From Verrucomicrobiota bacterium (GTDB lineage: Bacteria; Verrucomicrobiota; Verrucomicrobiia; Limisphaerales; JAHEOI01): a stretch of 11,380 bases of DNA. How positions within the stretch are numbered: position 1 is the stretch's first letter; the number at the start of each line of letters is the position of its first letter. This document shows positions 1 through 7,150 of this stretch, in pieces. A program made the position numbers and the translations under genes. The stretch lies in assembly GCA_018610125.1 (NCBI GenBank), contig JAHEOI010000039.1, forward strand, positions 1 to 11,380, written 5' to 3'. Below the pieces are notes generated by a model. That model worked only from the letters and a program-made list of their open reading frames with translations. It did no database searches and was not told the DNA's origin.

Positions 1-128
1 CCGGCACCGGTGTCGTCCCCGTTTGGGGCCACATAGAAATTGACGGCGCTCGCCGGCAAGGCCCCCATCGAAAGGAGACCGACAACCGAGAGTGCCACGA
101 ACAATTGGGTGCGTCGATACAGATCCAT
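1..128 (-). CDS. Secreted beta-helix-type protein, N-terminal fragment
   Basis: Leftward gene that runs off the left edge; only the first 42 codons are visible. The ATG is at 126-128. The protein begins with a clear Sec signal peptide: a positive start (MDLYRR), a hydrophobic core, and a likely cleavage site after ALPASA. The mature protein starts VNFYVAPNGDDTGAG. This opening (aromatic-x-V-x-P-x-G-x-D) is common at the mature N-terminus of pectate-lyase-like, right-handed parallel beta-helix proteins in Verrucomicrobiota, Planctomycetes and Bacteroidetes, many of which act on polysaccharides. With so little sequence, the family is an inference from that motif. There is no strong Shine-Dalgarno sequence before the ATG. 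It is transcribed divergently from the decayed proline genes. Confidence 0.7.
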   Translation of the reverse strand, partial: MDLYRRTQLFVALSVVGLLSMGALPASAVNFYVAPNGDDTGA

Positions 129-446
129 AGGTGTCTATTCTTATCTTCGGGAGGATATTAACACTCCGCCACACCGAAGGGAACCCATCGGAAGCGGAAT
201 TCATCATTGAAGGAGTGGGACGTTCAGGACGGCGCAGGGACGGCGTTCCCCTGCCTCGTCTTCGGCGTCCCACTTTTTGCCGAGACGCATCCGAGTCCCC
301 GATGGTCCAAAGCTGAGGTAGTAGCGTGGGCGATGCTGCTATTGCGGTGCTGAGAACCGCATGCAATAAGAGTGGAACCTTCCGCTTTTACGACTGTAAT
401 TCGGGGTGGTTGTCTCGCCGGAGTGGGAGATGTATGCTCAAATACC
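129..446. other. Non-coding region between divergent genes
   Basis: About 320 bases with no convincing gene. The short frames here lack any recognisable domain. The region must hold the promoter of the leftward secreted protein and the former promoter of the proline dehydrogenase remnant, but I see no good -35/-10 pair for either. It contains the hairpin at 215-273 and a smaller inverted repeat, TGCGGT (343-348) with ACCGCA (356-361), around a 7-base loop. A GTG at 372 is in frame with the downstream remnant but lacks support as a start. Confidence 0.5.
215..278 (+). repeat. GC-rich hairpin followed by T-run
   Basis: GTGGGACG (215-222) pairs perfectly with CGTCCCAC (266-273). Inside it, a GCAGGG/CCCTGC pairing can form a second stem. 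Five T residues (274-278) follow directly, as in an intrinsic terminator read rightward, but no rightward gene lies upstream inside this window. Its GGGACG/CGTCCC arms resemble the palindrome at 2874-2893, so a dispersed intergenic repeat of this genome is an equal possibility. Confidence 0.45.
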
Positions 447-1730
447 ATGGAACGCGAGAGCCCTCAACCTGAGTCTGAGCGCTTTCGAAGTGAGGGGGGA
501 GGGAGGGTTGCGGCCAACGAGGCGGGGCTTTCTCTTCCCGCGACCTCTCCAACTTCCTCCGTTGGCAAAGCGATTCCACCGAGGCTGTGGCAAGAGGCGG
601 AAGCCGCGACGCAAGACTACGGAAAAGCGCTTTTTCACCGCTTGCAGGGCTTTCGGCTGCCTTGGCGAGAGCGAGCTCACCAATGGCTCCAGCAGCTTGT
701 CCTGACGACGTTTATGGGCGACGAGGGGTTGCGTTTTGCGCTTCTACGTTTTGTGGATGTCTTCCCGATGTTGGCCGGCAACAAGCGGATTGCATGTCAT
801 CTACGAGAATATTTGAAGGGGTCTGCTCCTTCAAGCGGGCAGGCTCCGTCGAAAGCGACCCGGTTGCTGTTATAATTGCTCCGATCGGGGTTAGTCCCTG
901 ATTTGATGACCACCGGAATAAGCCGTCGAGCCATCACCATGATGGGAAACCAGTTTATTGCCGGCCGTGACCCGGAATCCGTTCCCCCTCGTCTGATTGA
1001 CCTCGGAAAGCAGGGGTGTCGCTTCACGCTTGATCTCTTAGGGGAGCTGGTCGCCTCTGACCGACAGGCCGATGAATTCGCAACGCGCTATCGCGCGATG
1101 ATGGATGACCTGCCTCCACGGCTGGAAAGGGCATCGCCGGGCCCACAGGAGCCGACACAGCCTCGGGTGAATATCTCGATTAAGCTTAGCTCCCTGACCC
1201 ACAAGTAGACGCTCGAGCGGTGGTTGCAATGGGCTCGTGCCCGTCGGCAGCCGATGACAATCCGCCTGGTCAAAGGAGCTTATTGGGATAGTGAGCAGAT
1301 TTGGGCCAACCAGCGGAACTGGCCCGTACCCGTCCATACCGATAAACGCAAGACCGACGCGCAGTTCGAGCGCATGACCTACCGGCTTTTACAGGAATCG
1401 GATTTGATTCGAACCGCTGTCGCGAGTCATAATGTTCGATCGCTTGCGTGGGCCATGGCGTTGCGGGAGAAGATGGGAATTCCGCAACATCGATTTGAAT
1501 TCCAACTGCTTTATGGGATGGCCGGAACCCTCCCGGCCGCGTTAGTCGGCATGGGCTATTCTCCGCGGTTTTATGTCCCGGTAGGTGAGCCTATCCCCGG
1601 TATGGCTTACCTGGTCCGTCGCATCCTGGAAAACACCTCCAACGATTCGTTCATCCGGAAATTCTTCTATCAAAGTGTGTCGCCGGAAGGCTTGTTGAAT
1701 GATCCCAAACAGGAGGATGGGAATGAGTGA
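447..1730 (+). pseudogene. putA: Decayed proline dehydrogenase
   Basis: Remnant of the FAD enzyme that oxidises proline to pyrroline-5-carboxylate, of the kind forming the N-terminal half of PutA. Three stretches lie in one reading frame. 447-872 has the helical N-terminal region with RFVDVFPML and HLREYL. 876-1205 has FIAG, FTLDLLGE and VNISIKLSSL. 1209-1730 has IRLVKGAYWD, SHNVRSLA, EFQLLYGMAG and IPGMAYLVRRILENTSN, which supply flavin- and proline-binding residues in the family. Two in-frame stops (TAA 873-875, TAG 1206-1208) interrupt it. At the second stop the chain jumps from IKLSSL to the segment just before RLVKGAYW, so roughly 80-100 residues of the barrel are missing. The ATG at 447 is a guess at the original start; a GTG at 372 is the alternative. 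Loss of barrel strands rules out function even with readthrough. Confidence 0.85.
1711..1716 (+). promoter_or_regulatory. Strong Shine-Dalgarno before 1723
   Basis: A perfect AGGAGG lies six bases before the ATG at 1723, inside the last codons of the proline dehydrogenase remnant. It supports the view that the dehydrogenase part was a separate, translationally coupled gene, not the second half of one PutA chain. Confidence 0.6.
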
Positions 1731-2818
1731 CATCGCAATGCAAAGTCCGAGTCGGGAGAATGAAGAAGCCCAGTCGGCCGAAGGGTCGTTTCACAACGAG
1801 CCGCATCTCGACTTCTCGCGCCGGGAAAATCGAGACGCATTCGAGAGAGCTTTGAGTCGGGTCGAATCCGGATTTCCGATTGAAGCTCCCTTATGGATCG
1901 GGGGTGAATCGGTGGCAACACAAGAATGTGCCGGGGTATGGGGACGCCGGGGAGGCCATTGTGGAATCTCCAAAAGTTCAGATGATTGTCTTTACCGGCT
2001 CTCGGGAGGTGGGGAGTCAAATTATCCAGTCTGCCAGCATGCTTCGCCCGGGGCAGCGCTTTATCAAACGGACCGTCACCGAAATGGGAGGCAAAAACGC
2101 CATCATCGTCGATTCGAGTGCCGATCTCGATCATGCCCTGCGGGACATCCTTTATAGCGTGTACGGATACAGCGGTCAGAAATGTTCGGCGTGCTCACGC
2201 TTGATTGTGCTCGCGGATGTCTACGACGCGTTTATCGACCGTCTTAAGGAAGGCATTGCGAGCCTCAAGATTGCCCCGGCCACTGATCCGGCTTGCGAGG
2301 TCAATCCGGTGATCGACAAAAATGCACGGGCCAAGATCGAAGGCTATCTGGAGGAGGCTTATAAAGAAGGGAATCCGATTCAAGTACAAGAGGTGGGCTC
2401 CCTCTCGGAACAAGGCCATTTTGTCCCGCCCGCGGCCTTTGAGGTCGAAGACCCAGACTGCCGCATCGCTCAGGAGGAAATATTTGGTCCGCTCGTCGCT
2501 GTCATCAAGGTGGCCGATTTCGATCGGGCGCTCGAGCTTGCCAACCATACAGAGTACGGACTGACCGGCGGCGTTTTCTCACGCACCCCGTCTCACCTAT
2601 CCAAGGCACGCATCGCGTTCCAATGCGGCAATCTTTATTTCAACCGGGGAATCACCGGTTCCATTGTTGGCCGTCAACCGTTTGGGGGCTTTAAGATGAG
2701 CGGCGTCGGATCCAAGACAGGCGGGCCGGATTACCTGAAGCAGTTCATGGTCAGTCGAACGGTCACCGATAATCTCATGCGTCAAGGAGCAGCTCCTTTA
2801 AGCGCTGAGGAAGCGTAA
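1723..2818 (+). pseudogene. Decayed P5C (glutamate-semialdehyde) dehydrogenase
   Basis: Remnant of the NAD-dependent aldehyde dehydrogenase that makes glutamate from P5C, the second step of proline breakdown. The start at 1723 has an AGGAGG and overlaps the upstream gene by 8 bases. The first part reads NEPHLDFSRRENRDAF and then IGGESVATQE, the conserved entry to the domain. Near 1918-1930 the frame shifts and the sequence jumps to NVPGYGDAGEAIV and IVFTGSREVG, so about 170 residues are lost, including the PWNFP and KPA segments that bind cofactor and form the oxyanion hole. The remainder is well kept: TEMGGKN with the catalytic Glu (codon 2081-2083), GQKCSACSR with the catalytic Cys (codon 2183-2185), EEIFGPLVAV, and RQPFGGFKMSG to GGPDYLKQF. 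It cannot be active. A hairpin follows the stop codon. Confidence 0.85.
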
Positions 2819-2844
2819 ATCCCGGTCGGCAGGGCAAGATCCAA

Positions 2845-2870
2845 GGGACCGCACTCCGCTGCGGCCCTTT
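2845..2870 (+). terminator. Hairpin after the P5C dehydrogenase remnant
   Basis: GGG-A-CCGCA (2845-2853), loop CTCCGC, TGCGG-CCC (2860-2867), then TTT. The stem is eight pairs with one bulged A and starts 27 bases after the stop codon. It is placed as a rho-independent terminator of the former proline operon, though the T-run is short. The near-symmetric GGACCGCA/TGCGGCC form also fits a dispersed palindrome. Confidence 0.5.
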
Positions 2871-2873
2871 CCT

Positions 2874-2893
2874 GGACGTCGGGGACGACGTCC
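2874..2893. repeat. Short perfect palindrome GGACGTC/GACGTCC
   Basis: GGACGTC (2874-2880) and GACGTCC (2887-2893) around the 6-base loop GGGGAC. It sits directly after the terminator-like hairpin and resembles the arms at 215-273. Likely a REP-like intergenic element; copy number cannot be judged from one window. Confidence 0.5.
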
Positions 2894-3037
2894 CTATCAG
2901 GCTGAAAATGATAACAAAAAACGGTCGGCAGGGGACTGGCGACCCTTACCGCCCCGGGGTCCGCTCCCTCTACCGCCCCCCGCGGGTCAATCTCTGTTCT
3001 CTTTTTCCCGCTAGATTCCTTGAACAAAGGAAATTTG

Positions 3038-3175
3038 ATGTTTTTGAGTCGAGTTTTGACGCTTGCCCTCACCATTGTTTTCGGCCCAAGGAATCTGTGG
3101 CGAGGCGTTAAGAAAGCCTCTCCGTTTCCCTTCCACGGAACGGAAAATCAGCGAGGCGTAGACAGGAAGCGTTGA
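3038..3175 (+). other. Short ORF, 45 codons, doubtful
   Basis: An ATG at 3038 follows AAAGGAAA with usual spacing and opens with MFLSRVLTLALTIVF, which resembles a signal peptide or membrane start. After that the sequence is basic and without pattern up to the stop at 3173-3175. It overlaps the inverted-repeat units, so it could be a leader peptide, the remnant of a lost gene, or chance. No family recognised. Confidence 0.2.
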
Positions 3176-3247
3176 ATGCAACCAAAGCTCTTGCTTAGCC
3201 GCATGCTTCGAATGGTGGTGAGGCAACGCCTCGCTCGGTTTTCTTAC

Positions 3248-3277
3248 TTGACATTGAAGAAAACGGTCATTCACAAT
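3248..3277 (+). promoter_or_regulatory. Candidate sigma-70 promoter of the operon
   Basis: TTGACA (3248-3253) is a perfect -35. An 18-base spacer is followed by CACAAT (3272-3277), a 4-of-6 match to the -10. It would start transcription near 3284, about 37 bases before the first ATG. The pair lies inside the GGTTTTCTTA/TAAGAAAACC inverted repeat (3237-3246, 3293-3302), which could then be an operator. AAGAAAAC is present twice (3257-3264, 3294-3301) and inverted once (3238-3245) around it. Confidence 0.4.
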
Positions 3278-3320
3278 CGGCCCTTAATCAGTTAAGAAAA
3301 CCCGGTGTTACAGGAGTGTT

Positions 3321-5834
3321 ATGGGACAGACGTGCATGCGACTTGTTTTTGGACTAACCGCGCTCGGCTTGGTTGAACTGGGAGCGCAGGCCAATGGCCC
3401 CGTCAATGAGATCACGTCTCTTGCAGACCAAGCAGTCCAACAAGATTACCCGTCTATGTGCCTCGGTGCGGACGGGAAACCGTGGGTCGCCTATGTCGCG
3501 TTTGACGGTGACGCCGATTCCCTCAAAGTGGCACGCTACCGGGATGGGGCTTTAAAGGAGGTGGGACGCGTTGCCGGCCCGGGTATCATTCATCATCCCG
3601 ATATTGCCTCGGATGGGAACGGGGAGCAATGGGTCTTTTGGTCGGAGCATGTTCGGGGCCAATCCGGTTGGAAGCTCTACGCCAAATCGGTGAGCGGGGC
3701 ACAGCTTGACCGGCAACAGGTTGCCGTTGCCGACTCGCCGGGCAATCATGTCTTTGCCGACGCAGCGACCGCTCCTGATGGGCGCGTCTGGGTGACTTGG
3801 CAAGCCTTCAAAGGGGAGCTCAGTGATGTTTACGCGCGATACCACGATCCGGAGACAGGCGATTGGTCGGAGGTGATCCGCGTCACCTCGCATGACAAAG
3901 GAGGGAATTGGCAACCTCGCTTGGCGTTTGGTCAAAGTAATGCCGCATGGATTGCGTTCGACCAGGCCAATCAACGCAATTTCGATGTCAAAGTAGCCAA
4001 GGTTACGCCCGAGGGCTCGGTGCGTATCGAAACCGTGAGCTCGACACCCGCCTACGAGGCGGCCACATCGATCACCTCCGGGCCGCAGGGGAATACGTTC
4101 TATGTAAGCTGGGAGCGCGGCCATAAGCGTTGGGGAGGAGATCTGCGCAACGGGCGTCGGATTGCGCTCAATGCCGATAAACACCTTGAGACAGCGCGAA
4201 TCGACGCCGATACCATGGCGGTCACGAAGTTGCCGTGCGCGAAACCGGTGGTGGCAAAGGCCGCTGATATCGGGAAAAGTGTCAATCAACTCGCCGTCAA
4301 TTTACCTCAAGTTGCCGTCGACGGACGGGGAACGCTATGGATGGCCTGCCGTTATGCCGTCTCCAAAGGTGGGTGGTCAAAAAACCGATATTGGCAAATC
4401 GCCTTGATGCAGTATGATGCCGAGCGAGATCACTGGTCCAAGGCAATCACCCTCCCCAAGAGCAGCTTGAGCCAGAATCGGGTGTGTGAGCTGGCCCGGG
4501 ACGAAAACGGCAATATTTGGCTTTGTTGGCCATCGGATCGACGCACCACAAGCAAGCCGGGAATGGCGGGGATTTATTTGGGGCATCTTGATGCCTCCAG
4601 TTCGGTTGAGTATCCCGAGGATCCCCCCGCGTTTCCGGATCCGCAACTCCCGCCTCGAAACGACCCTGCTAAAGACACCCCGAAACGGTCGCGGGGTGAT
4701 CGTTATGAAATCACATTTAAAGGGGAGACGCTCAACCTATACTGGGGCGATTTCCATCGCCACACCGATCTCTCACCTGATGGGACGCTTTGGGACGGCA
4801 GTGTCATCGAACAGTTCCGTTACGCTTACGAAGCGGGCAAGCTGGATTACCTGGGCACCTCCGACCATACGGATATCGGCCCCGGACGTTACACAGTCTA
4901 TGAATGGTGGCAGACCAAGAAGCTGGCGGATGTCTTTCAAAACCCCGGATTCTTTGTTGGCTTTTATGCCTATGAGCGCGAACAATCGTGGCCATGGGGT
5001 CACCGAAATGTTGTATTCGCCGAGCGAGGCGGCCCTGTTGTCTACATTCAACGAAACCGTTATCAAGACTCCCGCTGGTCAAAACAATGGCCGGTGGGAG
5101 AAGGGGAAAATGAAATCCGACCTCAAGAGCTATGGAGCGTTTTGCGCCAAACGGATATCCCGGTCACGGTAATCAGCCACACGCCGGGAGACCGCGGTAT
5201 GGGAACCAATTGGGAGCTCTATGACAAGATCGACCATGCCGTCGAGAATATCATGGAAATTTACCAAGGCAAACGAGTGAGTTATGAAGGCTTCGATGCC
5301 CCGCAACCGCGCGTTGCCCTTGATCCTCAGGAGCAGGGGGCCCGTTTCCGTGCCCGCCAAACCAAAGGGATGTATCAAAAGGCATTGCGGGAAGGACTGC
5401 GCTTGGGGATCTTTGCCAGCAGCGATCATTTCTCGACCGGAGTCAGCTTTGGGGGCGTCTTTGCCTCTTCGTTCGACCGCAAGAGCCTGGTTGAATCGTT
5501 GAACGCACGGCGCACGCTCGGGGCAACCGACAAGATATTCCTCCATTATCTCTGCAATGGCCGGCTGTTTGGGTCGGAAATTAAGAGTGATGAAAAGCCG
5601 GAGATTGAACTGCATGTCGAGGGAACGGCCCCGCTTCAACGGGTCACAATTCTCCGCAATGAAATGCCTTACAAGGTGTTCCGTCCCGATGACGACTCGA
5701 AGAGCTTTGATGCTCGTTATACGGATGAGCGGCCCAACGAGGGGGTTAACCGCTATTATGTTCGGGTAACGCAAAAGGATGGGAACATGGCATGGGCTTC
5801 GCCGGTCTGGTTTAATTATTCGGAAAACGATTAA
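3321..5834 (+). CDS. Exported DUF3604 (PHP-like) protein with N-terminal propeller-like region
   Basis: 837 residues, starting at an ATG with AGGAG four bases before it (3312-3316). A signal peptide (residues 1-24, cleavage after GAQA) sends it across the inner membrane. Residues about 30-430 contain recurring units of the type DGxxWVxWxxF, for example at 51-60, 100-109, 153-162, 335-343 and 395-403, like blades of a sialidase/BNR-type beta-propeller. Residues about 465-835 match DUF3604, a PHP-like metal-hydrolase family. Putative metal ligands are GDFHRHTD (H479, H481), TSDHTD (D515, H516), E552, WGHRN (H561), ISHTPGD (H620), E646 and ASSDHF (D702, H703). The substrate is unknown; PHP domains usually hydrolyse phosphoesters with two or three metal ions. 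It is the first gene of the operon, and its stop shares a base with the next start. A metalloenzyme next to metal-transport genes may depend on, or report, metal supply; that is inference. Confidence 0.85.
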   Translation: MGQTCMRLVFGLTALGLVELGAQANGPVNEITSLADQAVQQDYPSMCLGADGKPWVAYVAFDGDADSLKVARYRDGALKEVGRVAGPGIIHHPDIASDGNGEQWVFWSEHVRGQSGWKLYAKSVSGAQLDRQQVAVADSPGNHVFADAATAPDGRVWVTWQAFKGELSDVYARYHDPETGDWSEVIRVTSHDKGGNWQPRLAFGQSNAAWIAFDQANQRNFDVKVAKVTPEGSVRIETVSSTPAYEAATSITSGPQGNTFYVSWERGHKRWGGDLRNGRRIALNADKHLETARIDADTMAVTKLPCAKPVVAKAADIGKSVNQLAVNLPQVAVDGRGTLWMACRYAVSKGGWSKNRYWQIALMQYDAERDHWSKAITLPKSSLSQNRVCELARDENGNIWLCWPSDRRTTSKPGMAGIYLGHLDASSSVEYPEDPPAFPDPQLPPRNDPAKDTPKRSRGDRYEITFKGETLNLYWGDFHRHTDLSPDGTLWDGSVIEQFRYAYEAGKLDYLGTSDHTDIGPGRYTVYEWWQTKKLADVFQNPGFFVGFYAYEREQSWPWGHRNVVFAERGGPVVYIQRNRYQDSRWSKQWPVGEGENEIRPQELWSVLRQTDIPVTVISHTPGDRGMGTNWELYDKIDHAVENIMEIYQGKRVSYEGFDAPQPRVALDPQEQGARFRARQTKGMYQKALREGLRLGIFASSDHFSTGVSFGGVFASSFDRKSLVESLNARRTLGATDKIFLHYLCNGRLFGSEIKSDEKPEIELHVEGTAPLQRVTILRNEMPYKVFRPDDDSKSFDARYTDERPNEGVNRYYVRVTQKDGNMAWASPVWFNYSEND

Positions 5835-7150
5835 TGCGGGCTGGCGGAAAGCCGGGACAGTTCTTTCGGGGGTTTTCACTCGGAATGCTCCTTTTTGGGA
5901 TGCCGATTGTCGTGAAGGCCCACACCGGGAAAGGGGGCGCTCGTGTCGATCAACAAGTGACTTTCTCTTTCGAGCAAGAAACGATCGAGATCGACTACAC
6001 GACGCGAATGAACCGCCCGGCTGCCTTCCTCGAATTCCTGGAAATGGACAGTAACGAAGATGGGCAATTGAGTGCCTCTGAGCAGACCGAGTATTTTCAA
6101 CAACTCCATCAGCGGGTCGCAAGTCGGCTGGAACTAAGGCTCGGGGGCCAGGAGATTTCCATCACGCCCTCCGAGTCGGTCACGTTATCGATGCCATTCA
6201 AAAAGCGCTTCCATTTTAGCGTCTCGCAGCCTGAAGGCTGGCGGGATGGGATGATCGGTGAATTCCACAACGAAAACTACTTGAATTTACCCGGAAAGAT
6301 CGTCGTTCGATTTCGTCCCGGGGACCAAGTTGACCTGACCTACGCCATTTCTCAGGGGGTGGCGGCATCCAACGGCGGAACCCTCCCCTCGCCCAATATA
6401 CCGCGGCAACGGGATCTCCTGTTTCGCTACAAAAAGGGGGAAGGGAATCTGGAACGCATTGCCGACGCCACTGGAAGGTTTAACCGGTCCGAAACAATAA
6501 GTGCCTCGTCGGACTCTCGACCCGATTCGAGACCGCCCGGGCTTTCTTCGAAGAAACCGGCGATCACGGTGGCTTTAAGCGGCGGCTTAACGGCGCTTGT
6601 CATCGCGTTGGCTTTGTTTTTTGGGGGTCGACGTCGAACGGTCCGGTTTGTCGGGTTATCTGGGACCGTCGTCGTGCTGGGGCTGGCGGCTTGGTACATT
6701 GCGCTGAATCCGGTGCGGTCGAATCCGTCCTATCTCTCGCCAATGGAGGCGCGGCAGGTTTTTCACAAGCTCCATCGGCAGATCTATCGGGCATACACAG
6801 CAGCCGATGAGAACCGTCTCTACAAGATTCTGGCACGAGGTTTGGGCGGAGAATTGCTCGACGAGGTCTATACCGAGCTCTACGCGTTATCGCGTAAGCA
6901 GGAGGAGGGTACCCTTGGAGCGAGCATTCGACGTCTGAAGCCGCTGAAAACCGAGATTTTGAACGAGCACTCGGCTGCCGGCTTTCGCGTGCGGCATCGA
7001 TGGCGGGTATATGGCAAAGTGACGCATTATGGGCATACCCATTCCCGAGTCAACGAGTATGGGGCTGTCTACCGTATGGCGCGGCAAGAAAACGGATGGC
7101 GACTGACAGACTCCGAGGTGATTCAGAACAAACGCGTCAATTTGAAGTGA
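5834..7150 (+). CDS. Membrane-anchored EF-hand protein with NTF2-like tail
   Basis: 438 residues; start overlaps the previous stop (TAATG). A hydrophobic N-terminus (residues 11-28, ending VVKAH) is a probable signal sequence. Residues 38-170 resemble the periplasmic domain found at the N-terminus of some nickel/cobalt (RcnA/UreH-type) transporters: QQVTFSFEQETIEIDYTTR, then a canonical EF-hand loop D72-SNEDGQLSAS-E83, then LELRLGGQEISI and IGEFHNENYLNL. A polar linker (about 175-240) leads to two transmembrane helices (about 243-264 and 270-290). The last 140 residues resemble an NTF2/Tim44-like fold, with a short His motif HYGHTHS (398-404) and a WRL-type ending. No transporter core is present. 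The EF-hand suggests calcium or another divalent ion. It lies between the DUF3604 protein and the ABC genes, so an accessory or sensor role in the same system is likely. Family assignment is by motif only. Confidence 0.7.
   Translation: MRAGGKPGQFFRGFSLGMLLFGMPIVVKAHTGKGGARVDQQVTFSFEQETIEIDYTTRMNRPAAFLEFLEMDSNEDGQLSASEQTEYFQQLHQRVASRLELRLGGQEISITPSESVTLSMPFKKRFHFSVSQPEGWRDGMIGEFHNENYLNLPGKIVVRFRPGDQVDLTYAISQGVAASNGGTLPSPNIPRQRDLLFRYKKGEGNLERIADATGRFNRSETISASSDSRPDSRPPGLSSKKPAITVALSGGLTALVIALALFFGGRRRTVRFVGLSGTVVVLGLAAWYIALNPVRSNPSYLSPMEARQVFHKLHRQIYRAYTAADENRLYKILARGLGGELLDEVYTELYALSRKQEEGTLGASIRRLKPLKTEILNEHSAAGFRVRHRWRVYGKVTHYGHTHSRVNEYGAVYRMARQENGWRLTDSEVIQNKRVNLK

Larger units (their letters stand above)
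2823..2933. repeat. 12-bp direct repeat, 99-bp spacing
   Basis: CGGTCGGCAGGG occurs at 2823-2834 and again at 2922-2933, enclosing the two hairpins at 2845-2893. Such flanking copies could mark the edges of an intergenic repeat unit or a past insertion. This is seen directly; the meaning is inferred. Confidence 0.5.
3013..3302. other. Three consecutive long inverted repeats (candidate RNA leader)
   Basis: Three perfect 10-bp inverted repeats lie one after another. AGATTCCTTG 3013-3022 pairs with 3087-3096, GCGAGGCGTT 3100-3109 with 3225-3234, and GGTTTTCTTA 3237-3246 with 3293-3302. Gaps between the three units are only 3 and 2 bases. Unit 1 can extend inward (AACAA/TTGTT). Unit 2 has a second stem, GCCTC 3116-3120 with GAGGC 3220-3224, and an inner hairpin TCCGTT/AACGGA at 3121-3144. 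In unit 3 the right arm could instead pair locally, CTTAA 3283-3287 with TTAAG 3292-3296, and AAGAAAAC at 3257-3264 competes for the left arm. The series ends ten bases before the ribosome-binding site of the operon's first gene. It may be a cis-acting RNA, a separate small RNA, or a composite DNA repeat; no match to a known riboswitch was recognised. Confidence 0.45.
2819..3320. other. Structured non-coding region
   Basis: About 500 bases between the decayed proline genes and the operon, with no gene I can support firmly. It contains two adjacent hairpins (2845-2870 and 2874-2893), a 12-bp direct repeat, a C-rich stretch with TACCGCCCC twice (about 2945-2990), and three consecutive long-range inverted repeats over 3013-3302. 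GCGAGGCGT occurs at 3100-3108 and 3151-3159 and inverted at 3226-3234. The density of repeats suggests dispersed intergenic elements, a structured leader of the operon, or both. Confidence 0.5.

Noticed and set aside
873..1208. Possible stop-codon recoding (TAA and TAG) in the proline dehydrogenase
   Set aside because: Two different stops plus a missing block of the barrel at the second stop make recoding pointless; the downstream gene is also broken. Decay explains everything.
1880..2818. A functional short aldehyde dehydrogenase of 312 codons
   Set aside because: It lacks the first half of the cofactor-binding domain, and its apparent first residues are out-of-frame sequence of the upstream piece.
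3220..3245. Terminator made of GAGGC-AAC-GCCTC and the following T-rich stretch
   Set aside because: The stem is only five pairs, the T-run is interrupted and eight bases away, and the arms belong to the longer inverted repeat; not called separately.
3011..3274. Leftward open frame of 87 codons in the structured region
   Set aside because: It crosses the inverted repeats and has no recognisable domain or ribosome-binding site; more likely a by-product of repetitive sequence.
3552..4289. Leftward open frame of 245 codons
   Set aside because: Fully antisense to the propeller-like part of the DUF3604 gene, with no domain, signal or ribosome-binding site.
5130..6122. Leftward open frame of 330 codons
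   Set aside because: It lies opposite the DUF3604 gene and the EF-hand gene, both of which have clear motifs; its translation is rich in Arg/Pro/Ser with no recognisable domain, as expected of an antisense shadow in GC-rich DNA.
7000..7149. Upstream extension of the ABC ATPase
   Set aside because: The extra 50 residues lie within the preceding gene and do not match the family; the ATG at 7150 gives a standard length and a TGATG overlap.
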